This document shows positions 1 through 10,383 of a DNA stretch of 64,000 nucleotides, in pieces. Source of the DNA: Trichobilharzia szidati. Lineage: Eukaryota; Platyhelminthes; Trematoda; Strigeidida; Schistosomatidae. Each line of letters begins with the position of its first letter. Position 1 is the stretch's first letter. The stretch covers positions 85,263,256 to 85,327,255 of the forward strand of contig OX235271.1 of assembly GCA_944472155.2 (NCBI GenBank). The letters are read 5' to 3'. Position numbers and translations under genes: made by a program. The notes beneath the pieces are model-generated. The model did not search any database. It was not told where the DNA came from and was given only the letters and a program-made list of their open reading frames with translations.

Positions 1-620
1 AGTGAGGCAAGTCATGTAAGAAGAAAGAAAAAAGAGCGTCCCAGCATAGCTGCAAAGAGGCGCCATTATACATACTTTCCTGACATGATTGAAAATCGGT
101 AGTACACAGATTACTTAGCTTTTGCTTGTGTGCGTGTGTGTGAGTGTATGTGCTCAACCAATGTGTACGTGTGTAAAATACATGAAAAATGTATAGGTTG
201 TCTGATTTTAAAAATTTATGCATAAAATAATCTTAAAATTATAAAAGATAGAACAAAATGCATTTTTAGAAATCCCTTATTCTATATTCTATGCATTGCA
301 CGAAGTGTTCCGATTAATCTTATTATCTAGTTTTTCTCTTTTTCTCTTCCACTACATCAATTATTCATTTGTATGATTTATGATCTGATCTTGTGATGAT
401 CTGTGTGTATATGTGTGTGCTTGTGTATGTGTGTGTGTTGTGTGTGTCTGTCTATCTCTAATGTAACCAGGGTATTAGTAGACATTTGAATGTTACTACT
501 CCATATTTGATGAAATAGATATATTGATTGATTTAAAGTCTACAAATAATAATATTTGGTCGATAACGTCTACATTTTTAAAACTGTTTTCAATATTTGA
601 TTTGTAAGGATTAGATTTGT
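1..620. other. Unannotated AT-rich DNA with TG-rich simple repeats
   Basis: No gene or transposon was recognised here. Two imperfect TG-rich tracts occur, near 128-160 and 401-450. Both are interrupted and look like old microsatellites. Confidence 0.6.
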
Positions 621-627
621 TTTTATG

Positions 628-890
628 TGAGTTGATCACGGATTGATATCAGTTAGAGAACCATTGGAAACCAGCACTGGAGTACAGGATAGCTGTTTCA
701 TCCAAGTCTGGCTGAATGGTATATGAGCTCACAGGCCTCGTAACCGGAAAGTCCTGGGTTTGAACCCTCTGTGATGGATGCGTACTGCCTATGATTCCCA
801 AACTAGGCTGGCGAAACAGTTCTCCAGTACTCCAGTACTGGTTTTCAATGGTTGTCTAACTGATATGAAATCCGTGATCAACTCGTGAAA
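628..890 (+). mobile_element. Thr-HH element with terminal inverted repeats
   Basis: The unit has a tRNA-Thr-like head (A-box-like TGGCTGAATGG at 709-719, B-box-like GGGTTTGAACCC near 756-767). A decayed hammerhead-like segment follows at 782-832, with GTACTG and CAGTAC as the two stem I strands and GAAA retained. The outer ~50 bp at 628-677 and 836-886 are imperfect inverted repeats, so the whole unit folds back. The catalytic box reads CCTATGA instead of CUGANGA, so cleavage is unlikely. Confidence 0.75.
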
Positions 891-1164
891 ACAAAACTGT
901 TTTCAATAAATGATACGTTCTGGAAGGAATTCACAGTAGTTTAATTATTTTTCACGATGATATTATTTTAATTTTTGAGTTTTTCTCAGTTATTTTTCTA
1001 ATTCAAACAGAACTTTTTGATTGCAGTTAACGATACCAAATTCTCGATTTCCAATTTACACAGGTTGAGATAAAAAGTAAACGTCACCGTTGTCTTTGGA
1101 AATCAAAACTTTTCAGTTCAAAAACATGTGATCTACATTGATACTATAAATGGCAGTCAAGGAG

Positions 1165-1275
1165 ATAAACGATGGTAGTCTAATGGTTTATACTACTGGT
1201 TGAGAAAAGTAGTTGATAACCATTCATATCGAGAAGTAGTGCTTGCTAACCAGGTCGAAGTGACCACTTCGCTTG
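1165..1275 (+). repeat. Short dispersed repeat (T repeat)
   Basis: This stretch (TTTATACTACTGGTTGAG... then GTTGATAACC... then CTTGCTAACCAGGTCGAAGT) recurs in degenerate form at 8745-8840, 36545-36625 (reverse) and 55665-55745. No coding capacity is visible, and its mobilising system is unknown. Confidence 0.5.
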
Positions 1276-1555
1276 TTTGTGACAGAATTCATCAGCACTG
1301 TACTCGGCTTGGTTAATTTCAGTTGAACTCACCCTAATTCTGCCCAGTAGTTTGGTCTTAATTGTAATATAGGGAATCAAAGTTGCGATATGTAAATGAT
1401 ATAGTTCAAAGCGACAGTTCACTACACATTCTCTTGGAAACCAAAATTATTGAGATCGCAACATGTAGTCTGCGTGCTATTATAAATGGTTATCAAGAAA
1501 GCTACCGATGTAGAATTATATTAGTACTACTTATTTCATTGTTGGTAATCTTAAT

Positions 1556-2510
1556 TGTGGTGGACTGGATTATGCGTCAGGCTGTGAACGGGGAGTGGGA
1601 AGACAGGAATTCGCTAGACCACCGATAGGAAGACTCTATAAGATCTGGCTTTTGCGCATGGATGATTTATGTTTAATGTCATACAAACTCGAAGGCTTAC
1701 AGGCAAGCGAAAACCAACAAACTGGTAGAAGAAGCTGGCAGGCAGCGAAGACAGGACTCCAGGTGAACATAGAGAAGGCGAAGGTGATGAAAATAACCAA
1801 CCAACCAACCAACGACAACAACCAGAACCAATCACCATCAACAAGAGAGATTTGAATGAGGTTACTTCCTTCACTTATCTAGGAAGCACGGTTTCAAATA
1901 CAGGCAGTCGGAATGGATGAAGATGTGAAAGTCAGCCAACCAGAATCAGAAATGCAAAATACGTCTTCATCAACCTGAAACCAGTCTGAAGATCTTTTCA
2001 CTGCACTCAGACAGAATAAAAGACAAGATTTGGATTTTGAACACAAATGTCAAGTCAGTCAGTCACTTGTAAATGGGTCAGATACTTGACACGTGTGTCA
2101 CGAAGAAAGTTTGCAGACTTTTATCAACAGCTCCCACCTTCGCTAACTAGCTCCATACTGAAGATCAAATGGCTGGCCAGCTGGCCAGAAAGAATTAGCA
2201 ACAAGAAACTCTGCAGTGCAACAAACCAACCAAGAGCCAATTGCTCAACAAATGTGTAGGAGAAAGGGGAGGTGGATTGGGTAAACGTTGAAGAGGCCGT
2301 CGAATGACATCACGCGCAATGCGGGCAATCGCTCGAGGGGAATCTCAATGAAAAGCAAAAAGTGGGTCATCGATGTGAAGCTGACATGGAGGAGATCATG
2401 TGAGTTGGAGGAGGAGATGAGAAATTATAGGTAGTTGTGTGGCTAGCCAGCTGATTAGGACAGCAAAGAATAGAAGAAAGTGGAGACGTCTGCCCCTCCA
2501 AGATGACATT
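1556..2510 (+). mobile_element. RTE LINE relic, 5'-truncated
   Basis: The fragment begins inside the reverse-transcriptase domain: the frame reads VDWIMRQ, then LEGLQASENQ and VNIEKAKVMKI, the motif D region that follows the catalytic motif. It continues into the C-terminal part (SSILKIKW, then NKKLC) and ends near AGAAAGTGGAGACG at about 2500. Several frameshifts and stops break it. The motif C segment is degraded to LCLMSYKLE. Confidence 0.85.
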
Positions 2511-2597
2511 AGTTTGTACTTAGTATACACTCTAGGTGTCCATTACATCTGGCACGAATAGCTTAGTTTAACCATCTCTGACTGCAACATTTGGTGA

Positions 2598-2762
2598 CAA
2601 GGGCTCGCCGATCATGCACATAGTCCGGTGTTCGATCTCTTGCCGGCGCACACGTGATATCAATGGTCCGCCTGCAAAATTTGGGCTACCCGATAGCACA
2701 TGCTGAAAATTCCATACTTGTACCGAAAATACGGTGCGGAATGAAGCTACAATCTAAAGAAA
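2598..2762 (+). mobile_element. SINE-A copy nested in a Cys-HH element
   Basis: The right part of the tRNA-like head is present (CTCGCCGATCATGCACAT, GTGTTCGATC, TTGCCGGCGCACAC). The family body follows (GCAAAATTTGGGCTACC) and then the 3' hairpin region (ATTCCATACTTG to GGTGCGGAATGAAGC). The head's 5' part is replaced or mutated. No clean target duplication was found. Confidence 0.75.
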
Positions 2763-2793
2763 TCTCAGAAGAAACATGAATTGCTTCAAGGTT

Positions 2794-2845
2794 GCCCCGC
2801 TGACTGATGAGTGCCAACTATCACGAAACCTAGGTCAGGTAGGGC
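2794..2845 (+). ncRNA. Hammerhead ribozyme-like motif with intact core (Cys-HH)
   Basis: All conserved core bases are present in order: CTGATGA at 2804-2810, a stem II hairpin at 2811-2824 (GTG...CAC with loop CCAACTAT), and GAAA at 2825-2828. A palindromic stem III follows (ACCTAGGT, 2828-2835), then the GTC cleavage triplet at 2834-2836. Outer stem I can pair GCCC (2794-2797) with GGGC (2842-2845), but bases next to the core pair poorly. Stem II has only three clean pairs. Activity is plausible but unproven; cleavage would fall after 2836. Confidence 0.65.
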
Positions 2846-3399
2846 TTCCTGCCGATTGCCTCTAACCATCTAATATCATCAAATCAATGTGCACCGTGAT
2901 GGCGAGCTATCTAGTATGGTGGCCACATTACAAACTTGACTGATAGAATTCAGTCTGCACCAAATAAAGCACTAGACACATCACACTAGTTATTGACTAG
3001 TGTCCAATCAAATCTTGACTATTTACCATCTATTCACATGCATCCACATGGCTGATAAAAACAATTTATCTGTTAAAAAAAAGTAGGCCAGATGGATGAT
3101 AACATCTCATATGATAAAAAAAGCTCAGCTATTTATACTTACTTATTTACTTTATTTACTAAACAATTATATCTAATTAAAAAGTATTCAGTTGATTCAT
3201 GGAATTAACTTTATATGTTGACAGTCTAAAATAGTGAACATCCGTTCTATTTCTTAATGTCTTCTTACTCAGTGTAACTTTACTGTATACAAAGTTTCTG
3301 TTCAACATCATTTTATCTCTGCCTCTGAAATAACTTCGGTTTTATTAACTAATTATGATTCTGCAGTTCAACAGGTATAATTCGGGATGTTCTTCATAA

Positions 3400-3780
3400 A
3401 ACTGAAAAGGTAGACGCAAACTTCCGGTGGTTACAAGAGGACTGGTAGACATGCAGATCTATTTAGAGGAGGGGAGCGGAAAACCCTGGCTCCAAACATA
3501 TAATGTACATGGGCTCCAGAATGAGAAAGGATCGAATGGAATGTGGATCTGGTTTTCTTTTCACTGGTAGCTATGCGAACGAAGCTCCTGACACGGCTTC
3601 ACTGTCTTGTCGATCAGATTTAAAGGAGAATGGTCCTTCAAGGCAACCACCTGCTTCAAATTGGGTGTCCGGACAGTATATCAGCACTTGCTAAAACTAT
3701 ATGATTTTATGTGGCCTGTCTCTTGGTGTTCACAATGTACCAAGTTTGTGCTTTTGTAATAAATAATAAAGGGGGAAAAT
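3400..3780 (+). other. Unclassified sequence with poly(A)-signal-like end
   Basis: A GC-richer block than its surroundings ends in TGTAATAAATAATAAAGG at about 3755-3772, which contains an AATAAA signal. A 63-codon open frame at 3503-3694 has no family I recognise. It could be the 3' end of a processed transcript or a retroelement leader. I cannot decide which. Confidence 0.25.
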
Positions 3781-3999
3781 GACTGACGTTGAGTTGAGGA
3801 CTTGTATGTAGAGGGAGCACAGACAGTGGGAAATTCGAAATACCAGTCGTTTCTGAAGTCTTATTGGTCAACATTTCTTATGGTTCTGATGTACTAACTT
3901 GTCATACAAACTACCTACATATTCCAAATTTAATTTTTAGTTTTGAAATAATGGAGAAGATTTGTAGTTGAGGTGAATGTTTTAAATGTGATTGTATTC

Positions 4000-4485
4000 T
4001 TCGAGCTGAGAAGCTTGATTATGAACCTGGACAGCATACTGAACGTTTACTTCTGAGTGAAGTGAGGATTTTGGAGTTTTCTAGGAATAACATGACTGTC
4101 TCTTCAGAGCGCCATAGTCTGGACCAGTTATTTTCAGAAGTTTTCCCATCCTTGTCTTAAAATGTATTATTCTCGATCATTTTGACCTAGCATTTGATCC
4201 TTTTGCCATACAACTTGTTTTTTATTGACAGATAAATATGATCTGTTTCAATATGTTTCTTGAATGATGACCGCTCTGAACATCAGGCTTCTAGGAGTCA
4301 GTTCTTTACAACATTCAGTATTTCCTTTGTTTAGAATCTCCACATTTTCCCCGTGGTATGAAAGAAAACATGCGGTATCTTTTGGTGACTAGTTTATGTT
4401 TTTTTGGATGGGAAATAGCTGGGGACATCCAGTTTGGCCAACATAGTGTCCTTCGCATTTGATCTTATCTTTTATAACTGTTGGA
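4000..4485 (-). pseudogene. PLE GIY-YIG endonuclease relic
   Basis: On the minus strand, frames read IKCEGHYVGQTG and further on GENVEILNKGNTECCKE. These match in order the GIY-YIG segments of the better preserved PLE at 19 kb (CGKHYIGQSG, then DNVQILNRENIKNARE). Stops and frameshifts separate the pieces. The upstream side abuts a LINE fragment at about 4486. Confidence 0.55.
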
Positions 4486-5022
4486 TATTTTGATCTTGAG
4501 CATTGAGCGAAGACAACTGTTAATGAAGGCGTGTAGTTTGTTTGAGATGCTATTTATGACGCGCTAGCCAAGTCTCTGATCCGTATAGTGAGTAGCACTG
4601 ACTTCACATTAGAGTTGAAAATCCGGATCTTATTTTTGATGCTGAGTGCTGTTGACCTCTACACAGACTTAAGAGTAGTGAAAGCTTGTCTTGCTTTTCT
4701 GATTCTTGCTTTGATATCTTCATCAGTTCCGTCGGCCTGTAGTTGAAACGATGCTTCCCAGGTAGGTAGGTAAAAGAGGTTGTTTCTTTCAGGTTCCTTC
4801 CATTTATGCTGACTGTTGTCTGTTGTCGCTGTTGGTGGTGTTGCCCAGGAATCTTCATCACCTCTGTTTTCTCTATGTTCACCTGAAGTCTTATCTTTGA
4901 TGCTTCTTCTGCCGACTTGTTTCTTCTCACTTGTATATCTTCCATTTTGTGGGAAATCAGACATATATTATTGGCGAAGTCCAGATCCTCCAAGTTTTTC
5001 GTGAGGGTCCATTTTATGCCTG
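4486..5022 (-). mobile_element. RTE LINE relic, truncated at both ends
   Basis: The minus-strand frame 4993-4604 reads EDLDFANNICLISHKMEDIQ, so RT motif C FADD has become FANN. It then reads LQVNIEKTEVMKI (motif D) and the segment around KSAEEAS. The conserved LINE 3' tail is missing. The end at about 4486 joins PLE-like sequence directly. Confidence 0.85.
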
Positions 5023-5471
5023 TTTATGTTTTATGCCTGTATATTCATACACTGATAATTCAAGTGAAAATTCATTTCTCATGATTAGTCAACTTTTAGT
5101 TCCTTGTCTGAATATCCTACTGAGAAGTTATCACGTGTAATCATCAAGTGTAAGTGTTTAAACTGTAAATTGCACTGTTTTTGTTTTACAAAATATGAAA
5201 CGAAGTCACAAAATGTAAAGCACTGCATGTCTAATTCATTACCGAGTAATAATAGTAGTAATAATGATGTATTCATTTGGAGACATAACTACCATTAGTT
5301 CAATCACTAATTGTTCTTAAATTAATGTTTCAAAGCAAGCATCAAAAAATACATGTTCCCCACTGTTTAATGTTTGTCTGTATTGTCATGTCAATTTTAA
5401 ATTATTATTAGTTTTGAGAGACAGAAGAATAATTATTTCTAATTTATTTAACTAATAAATTTCAAGATTTC

Positions 5472-5700
5472 ATCATGAACTGATATCCATTAGAGGACCG
5501 TTGGGAAACCTGGAAGTACTGGATAGCCAGCTGTTTCATTCTAGTTCGAGACTCTTCATTAGTATGCACCCACCGAGGTTGGAACCCACGACCTTCTGGT
5601 TACAAGGCGAGCTGGCCTGTAGATCATTAAGCCACTAACACCCGATCCAATGGTTCATGAGTTCCAATTGGATCATTGAATCAGGTGCCAGTGGATTAAT
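5472..5700 (-). mobile_element. Thr-HH element
   Basis: Read on the minus strand, the copy has the tRNA-like head (B box GGTTCCAACCTC, complement near 5577-5588; anticodon-region CTTGTAACCAGAAGGTC). A hammerhead-like segment lies at about 5515-5570, with GAAACAGCTG retained. A short sense-oriented piece of the same family (GCCAGTGGATTAATGGTCTACGAG) follows at about 5683-5700, giving a fold-back arrangement. Confidence 0.7.
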
Positions 5701-5724
5701 GGTCTACGAGGTCGCTTATATATA

Positions 5725-5943
5725 GTTCCTTCGTATTCCGAGAGGAAAAGGACGTTCAAGCTTGTGCTTTACAGTCTCACTAGTTGTGGTGTTATTTTTA
5801 ACTCATTTTTACCGATCGAATTTCATCCTCTTCCGGCTTAAATACAAGCTAGATGAGGCTAATGACTGAGTGGGCTGGGAATCGAACCCTGATCACATAC
5901 ATTATCTAACGAATGTTCTACCACCGAATCCCCAACGCACTAG
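5725..5943 (-). mobile_element. SINE-B-like element with a variant tRNA-like head
   Basis: On the minus strand a tRNA-like head reads GGTGGTAGAACATTCG (A box) and CAGGGTTCGATTCCCAG (B box). The 3' end, CTTGAACGTCC then GGAATACGAAGGAA, is a diverged form of the SINE-B/RTE tail. The head differs from the other SINE-B copies, so it may be a separate subfamily. Confidence 0.55.
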
Positions 5944-6424
5944 TTAATTTTTTTGTTAAAAAAAGCTATTTTATTCTGCGATCATTCATATTTAGTCCTG
6001 CGAACAGGGTTAATGGAAAACACTGGGCTTAAAATGAGCCTCAGACCAGTAATTCAAACAGCTTGATGGTTTGAATCCTATAAAGACGAAAGGAGTGGTC
6101 TGCGAATTTAGGACTGTCCTAGGCAGCCTGACCACAGATGAATTTCTGTGATGCTGTCAACCTTTTATTCATGGAAACTTAAAACGACGGTGAGTTTGTA
6201 ATGTACTCATAAAAGAGAATGACGGTGTATTTCTCATACTATTTTAACATGCGTCTATTAAAATCTGCTTGATTACTCATAAAGTTAAATTGCTGACTAT
6301 TGTCTGGCATTACATTACATCATATATAAGGCAGTACTTTAGCTGAGAGAAGAACTGAGACAATACAGAGACAAATTCAAGCCCATAAGTATTATCCAGT
6401 AATTTATTAATATTACTCACATGA

Positions 6425-6775
6425 CTTCTTTGTGGAACATAGGGATTCAGTGGGACGTCGCGATTTCATGGTACTCTCTGCAGTTTCATTTAGTTAGTTC
6501 CACGATTACCCACAAACTCCCATCCCTCCCTCTCTCCGTAATATGATATCCTCAGTGACAACTTCCGACTGAAGTCCAACATGTGACTCAATTGCCATTC
6601 GGGTTCTATTTGCCAGTTTGTCAAGTGATGCCGCTCAGCGGTCTCCTTAGTGTGTGTCCAGTCCATTTCCATACCCTTCAGCATATTTGTTAGGTGATAG
6701 ATTCATCATTGCTTCCTAGATAAATGAAAGGGGTTACTTCTTTTATATTTCTCCTAGTGATGACAAAAGGAATGA
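6425..6775 (-). mobile_element. RTE LINE relic, short and internally deleted
   Basis: The minus strand contains the C-terminal block (MDWTHTKETAERHHLTNW, near 6610-6670) and the tail-proximal phrase complementary to GGAACATAGGGATTCAG (6433-6449). RT-side sequence around 6690-6770 adjoins the C-terminal block directly. The intervening segment is lost. Confidence 0.65.
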
Positions 6776-7224
6776 GATATAATACTAGGATTTCCTACTG
6801 TGATCATCCTAGAACGTATAGTTCAATCAAAGCTTTCATTTTTTATACAGTACACAAATATCATATATCATACTAGTGTTTTTTCAATATATCTCATATC
6901 TTACTAATATTTTTTAGATTATTTCAATAATATTTTCTTCTTTCCACAGATAATTAAAACTTTCATCTGAAATTTTTCACTATTTTCATTTCATATTTTT
7001 TAAATTCGGAATTTTAATTTCCTGAGCTTCATTTTTTTTCTCATTTATATGAACTAAGATGTTTCGGAATTACATAGAAGGAATTAATGAAAGGTGAAAT
7101 TCAACAAAATATGTCCTAATGAGAGTTAACTGTTATTTTAGTCATGTTCTTGGGGAGTTAATGTATGTAACCAGCTGATGAAGCTAGACGAATACAATTG
7201 CGTTTCTTTGATGACAGGTAGTAG

Positions 7225-7275
7225 TGGAGCTCAGTAGACGCGTTTCGCCTTATTTGGGACTCATCAGTTGAATAT
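7225..7275 (-). ncRNA. Hammerhead ribozyme-like motif with intact core (Sm-alpha type)
   Basis: Minus-strand core: CTGATGA (complement of 7261-7267), stem II GTCCCAAATAAGGC (7247-7260), GAAA (complement of 7243-7246), and palindromic ACGCGT leading to the GTC triplet (7237-7239). The stem II loop and palindromic stem III match the published Schistosoma mansoni Sm-alpha hammerhead layout as I remember it. Stem I pairing next to the core is poor, so activity may be low. A second CTGATGAAGC..GACGAAT string on the plus strand near 7173-7193 is weaker. Confidence 0.65.
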
Positions 7276-7560
7276 GCTTACCAAATAAAAATGAATTATT
7301 AACTGACTGATAAGAGTAGTTGAGAAGTCGTTCACGTTTACCTGCAGTGCTCTCGAACAAATCAATGTTACCTAAGCAGTGGATGACTAGTTCTATCCCT
7401 CTGAAGATCAGCTGGTTATCAGTACTTCCCTGCTGATTCAGATTGGATAATCTTATCAGTTCATTTGGAACCAACAGGCATAGGTAGTTCATCAGAACTG
7501 AATCAAAATGATGCAAATATCTATCCTAAACTTTTGGGAATGCACATTGTTGACAAGTTT
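7225..7560 (-). mobile_element. Repeat unit ending in an Sm-alpha-type hammerhead
   Basis: The hammerhead segment at 7225-7275 lies at the downstream end of a minus-strand block containing an 88-codon open frame with no recognised domain (7516-7250). The frame is probably fortuitous. The unit's left limit at about 7560 is an estimate. Confidence 0.4.
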
Positions 7561-7892
7561 GGCTTTAAATAGACCAAAATGCCATTCAATACTGACTGGC
7601 ATCAGTAGTTCTACAATTACTTATATCCATTGGCTCTATGTATAATATATGGTATGACTTTCTTACTCTTAATCCTGACTCAACTCATAATATCGATCAA
7701 ACCACATACGACATCAGCGATAATGGCTATAAACTTTGCTACACTAAGAAATTTAATCCATCATAATTCATCAGGCTTTAAACATAAAATATTTCAATAG
7801 CAGTTTTATCTGCAAACGTGTAACGTAAGCATTCACGTAATTTTCAATTGTAATCATTGAATGAATGCAAATTTATTATTATTTATTATTGT

Positions 7893-8178
7893 TTCCTTTA
7901 ATTCCTAGAGGAACATAGGGCTTCAGCCATGCGTCCATATTGCGTTCGGTTCTCTTCTAAAGTTTTCACCTGGCTCCAAGTCTGCCCACACGTTTTCATC
8001 TCCTCTTCACATGACCTCCGCCAAGTCATCCTTGCACTGACGACCAACTCGCCGCTTCCCTTTCGGGTTCCACTCGAGCAGTGGCTTATCTAGTGATGTC
8101 ACTTGATGGATTGTTTCCTCAGAGTATGGCCAATCCATCTCCAATTCTTCCTACTTATTTGTTTCACAATCGGTTCTA
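7893..8178 (-). mobile_element. RTE LINE 3' fragment
   Basis: The block starts with the complement of the LINE tail (TTTCCTTTAATTCCTAGAGG, then AACATAGGGCTTCAG). It carries only the last ~280 bp, covering the C-terminal coding end of the element, and is strongly 5'-truncated. ATT repeats at 7875-7890 fit its 3' microsatellite. Confidence 0.85.
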
Positions 8179-8644
8179 CCTTGACGCGCTTTTCGATTAC
8201 TACGTTACATTTTCATAGTTACCTAAAACTCTTATTTTTGTGGAATATCTTGCCAAAATGTTATGAAAATACTATTGCAATTATTTGACTTTGAAACTCT
8301 GAATCTTTGGATATAAACTTTGTTGTTGGATAATACCTATAACTATCTATTTGCCACTCTGTGCTTGTTTAACACTAACTATTACCTATAATTGTATATA
8401 TTGATGGATTTACATGTTCAAGTTGGCTCAAGTCAGTGAGTCTATGATTTTTGTATCATTTTGGTTAACTGCAATTGACTGTGATATTATTATTGTTGTT
8501 GTCGCTTGTTACCCTTCTTGTTGTGAATTATTTTCCCGTGCTGGTGTTTTTCTACTTGTTTATTCCCTGTTTTCCTGGTTTCAAGGGGAGCAATCCACAA
8601 GGTCGCTTCTCTCTGAACTATATTTTAATGTAACAATCATCTTC

Positions 8645-8725
8645 TCAGGCGTGAGGCTAGCAACCCCACCCTGTAAACAAACCTGCTACAGAAACTTCAG
8701 GACGATGAATCTCCTGGCGCCAAAT
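8645..8725 (+). mobile_element. RTE 5'-leader / SINE-B body fragment
   Basis: The phrase GGCGTGAGGCTAGCAACCCC, then CCTGTAAACAAACCTGCTAC and AGAAACTTCA, matches the body of SINE-B copies and the leader of the RTE element at 25.2 kb. No tRNA head or LINE tail is attached, so it could be a remnant of either. Confidence 0.5.
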
Positions 8726-8744
8726 GAATGCAAAGTATGATGCT

Positions 8745-9090
8745 AAATACTGCTGAGTGATTAGTGTGTGAGTATCTGGTTACCACTGATGCCAACCATT
8801 AATGCTTGCTAGCCATATCAAAGTGATCTAAATGGCACGTCGCTGTTTCGGCCTTTTTTAGGGCTGACCTTATCATAGGGGAAACCAGTCTGACTCATTT
8901 CAGAGTGTCGAATCAGCAGAACTCCGCATATCTGTTCAGCCAAACAGATGATATACTGCATCAGATTCTCAAAATGCAACGTGCACACTTCCAAGTGAAA
9001 CTTCAACACAATTCCCCTGATTTCTCCATTCCTATTTATATTATCAATCAGATTGCAGGCTGAAATCTGAATCATTTCAGATTATAAAAG
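8745..9090. repeat. T repeat followed by a minus-strand hammerhead-like block
   Basis: A T-repeat copy (8745-8840) is followed by a minus-strand block whose downstream end (8835-8890) reads AGCCCTAAAAAAGGCCGAAACAG. This looks like a stem II hairpin followed by GAAAC, as in hammerheads, but the CUGANGA box is degraded (ATGATAAGG). The 85-codon minus-strand frame here has no known domain. Confidence 0.35.
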
Positions 9091-9161
9091 GAACTGTGTA
9101 AGTCACACACCACGATTTAATATGTAACTTGCAAATCCAATCAAAATTTAATTTAAAGGAA

Positions 9162-10030
9162 TCCAACGATGATATATGCCTGATTTCCCACAAACTGGAA
9201 GATATGCAAGTGAAAAGCAACAAGTTGGCAGAAGAGGCATACAGAAAAGATAGGACTTCCTTCAGGTGAACATAGAGAAAACAGAGGTGATGAAAATTCC
9301 TGGGCAACACTACCAACAGCAACAACAACAACCACAAACAACAATCACCATAAATGGGAGGAACCTGAAAGAAACAACCTCCTTCACCTACCTACCTGGG
9401 AAGCATCGTTTCAACTACAGGCCGACGGAACTGATGAGGATATCAAAGCAAGAATCGATCGGAAAAGCAAGACAAGCTTTCACTACTCTCATGTCTGTGT
9501 GGAGGTCAAAACCACTCAGCATCAAAAATAAGATCTGGATTTTCAGCTCCAATGTGAAGTCAGTGCTACTATACAGATCAGAGACTTGGCCAGCGCGTCA
9601 TAAACAGCACCTCAAACAAACTACACACCTTCATTAACAGTTGTCTTCGTTCAGTACTCAAGATCAGATGACCAGCCAGAAAAGATCAGCAATAGAGTTC
9701 TCTGGGAGCGAACCAACACAGCAGGAACCGATTGTGAAACAAATAAGCAGGAAGAAATGGAGATGGATTGGCCATACTCTGAGGAAACAATCCATCAAGT
9801 GACATCACTAGATAAGCCATTGCTCGTTTGGAACCCGAAAGGGAAGCGGCGAGTTGGTCGTCAGTGCAAGGGTGACTTGGCGGAGGTCATGTGAAGAGGA
9901 GATGAAAACGTGTGGGCAGACTTGGAGCCAGGTGAAGACTCTAGCAGAGAAGCGAACGCAATAAGGACGCATGGCTGAAGCCCTATGTTCCTCTAGGAAT
10001 TAAAGGATACAGTAATAATAATAAATATAG
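9162..10030 (+). mobile_element. RTE LINE relic, 5'-truncated at RT motif C
   Basis: The copy begins at the decayed motif C region (GATGATATATGCCTGATTTC). It then encodes VNIEKTEVMKIPG, GRNLKETTSFTYLPG, the KARQAFTTL...WRS segment and the C-terminal end. It closes with CCCTATGTTCCTCTAGGAAT and ATA repeats. It is close to the copy at 10914-11935. Frameshifts occur near 9255 and 9630. Confidence 0.9.
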
Positions 10031-10154
10031 TTTCAAAATAAAAGGAAGTTGCTCAAAAATAACAAACTGATCAGTGGAGGAACTAGTATACATAAATATG
10101 TTGTGGTATCGACGAACAGCACCTCAATAAATATTCTATAAAACAAATAGGGCA

Positions 10155-10366
10155 TACTATTTTATTTTTTTTATTTTTTATTTTTTTATTTTGATTTACA
10201 GCTTGATTCCACACCGTATTTCCAGTACAAGTGTGGAATTTTCAGCATGGATATCGGTAGCCCAAATTCAGGCCGACCATAGATATCGGGTGTGCGTCGG
10301 CAGGGGATCGAACCCCGGACCATGTGCATGGTCGGCGAGAGTCCTAACCACTGTGCCACCGACGCA
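10155..10366 (-). mobile_element. SINE-A with A-rich tail
   Basis: On the minus strand the head runs from GCGTCGG (complement of 10359-10365) to CCGACGC (complement of 10294-10300), a perfect 7-bp acceptor-like stem. Inside are GTGGCACAGTGGTTAGGACT (A box) and GGGGTTCGATCCCC (B box). The body and 3' hairpin follow, then an A-rich tail (T-rich on plus, 10155-10196). Confidence 0.85.
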
Positions 10367-10383
10367 CACACTCATATATAAAG

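Larger units (their letters stand above)
2556..3030 (+). mobile_element. Cys-HH element interrupted by SINE-A
   Basis: A tRNA-Cys-like head starts at 2556 (ATAGCTTAG..., CTGACTGCAA). It is broken at about 2597 by a SINE-A copy and resumes at about 2762 (ATCTCAGAAGAAACATGA). A hammerhead segment follows at 2794-2845, then the family tail, which ends with CACTAGTTATTGACTAGTGTCC near 2985-3007. The same tail closes the copies at 10741 and 55825. Confidence 0.75.

Noticed and set aside
3503..3694. 63-codon frame followed by AATAAA, considered a host 3' exon
   Set aside because: No splice-site or protein-family support. Kept only as an unclassified sequence.
8835..8890. Counted at first as an active hammerhead (stem II plus GAAAC on the minus strand)
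   Set aside because: The upstream CUGANGA box is not present in any register that leaves stem II intact.
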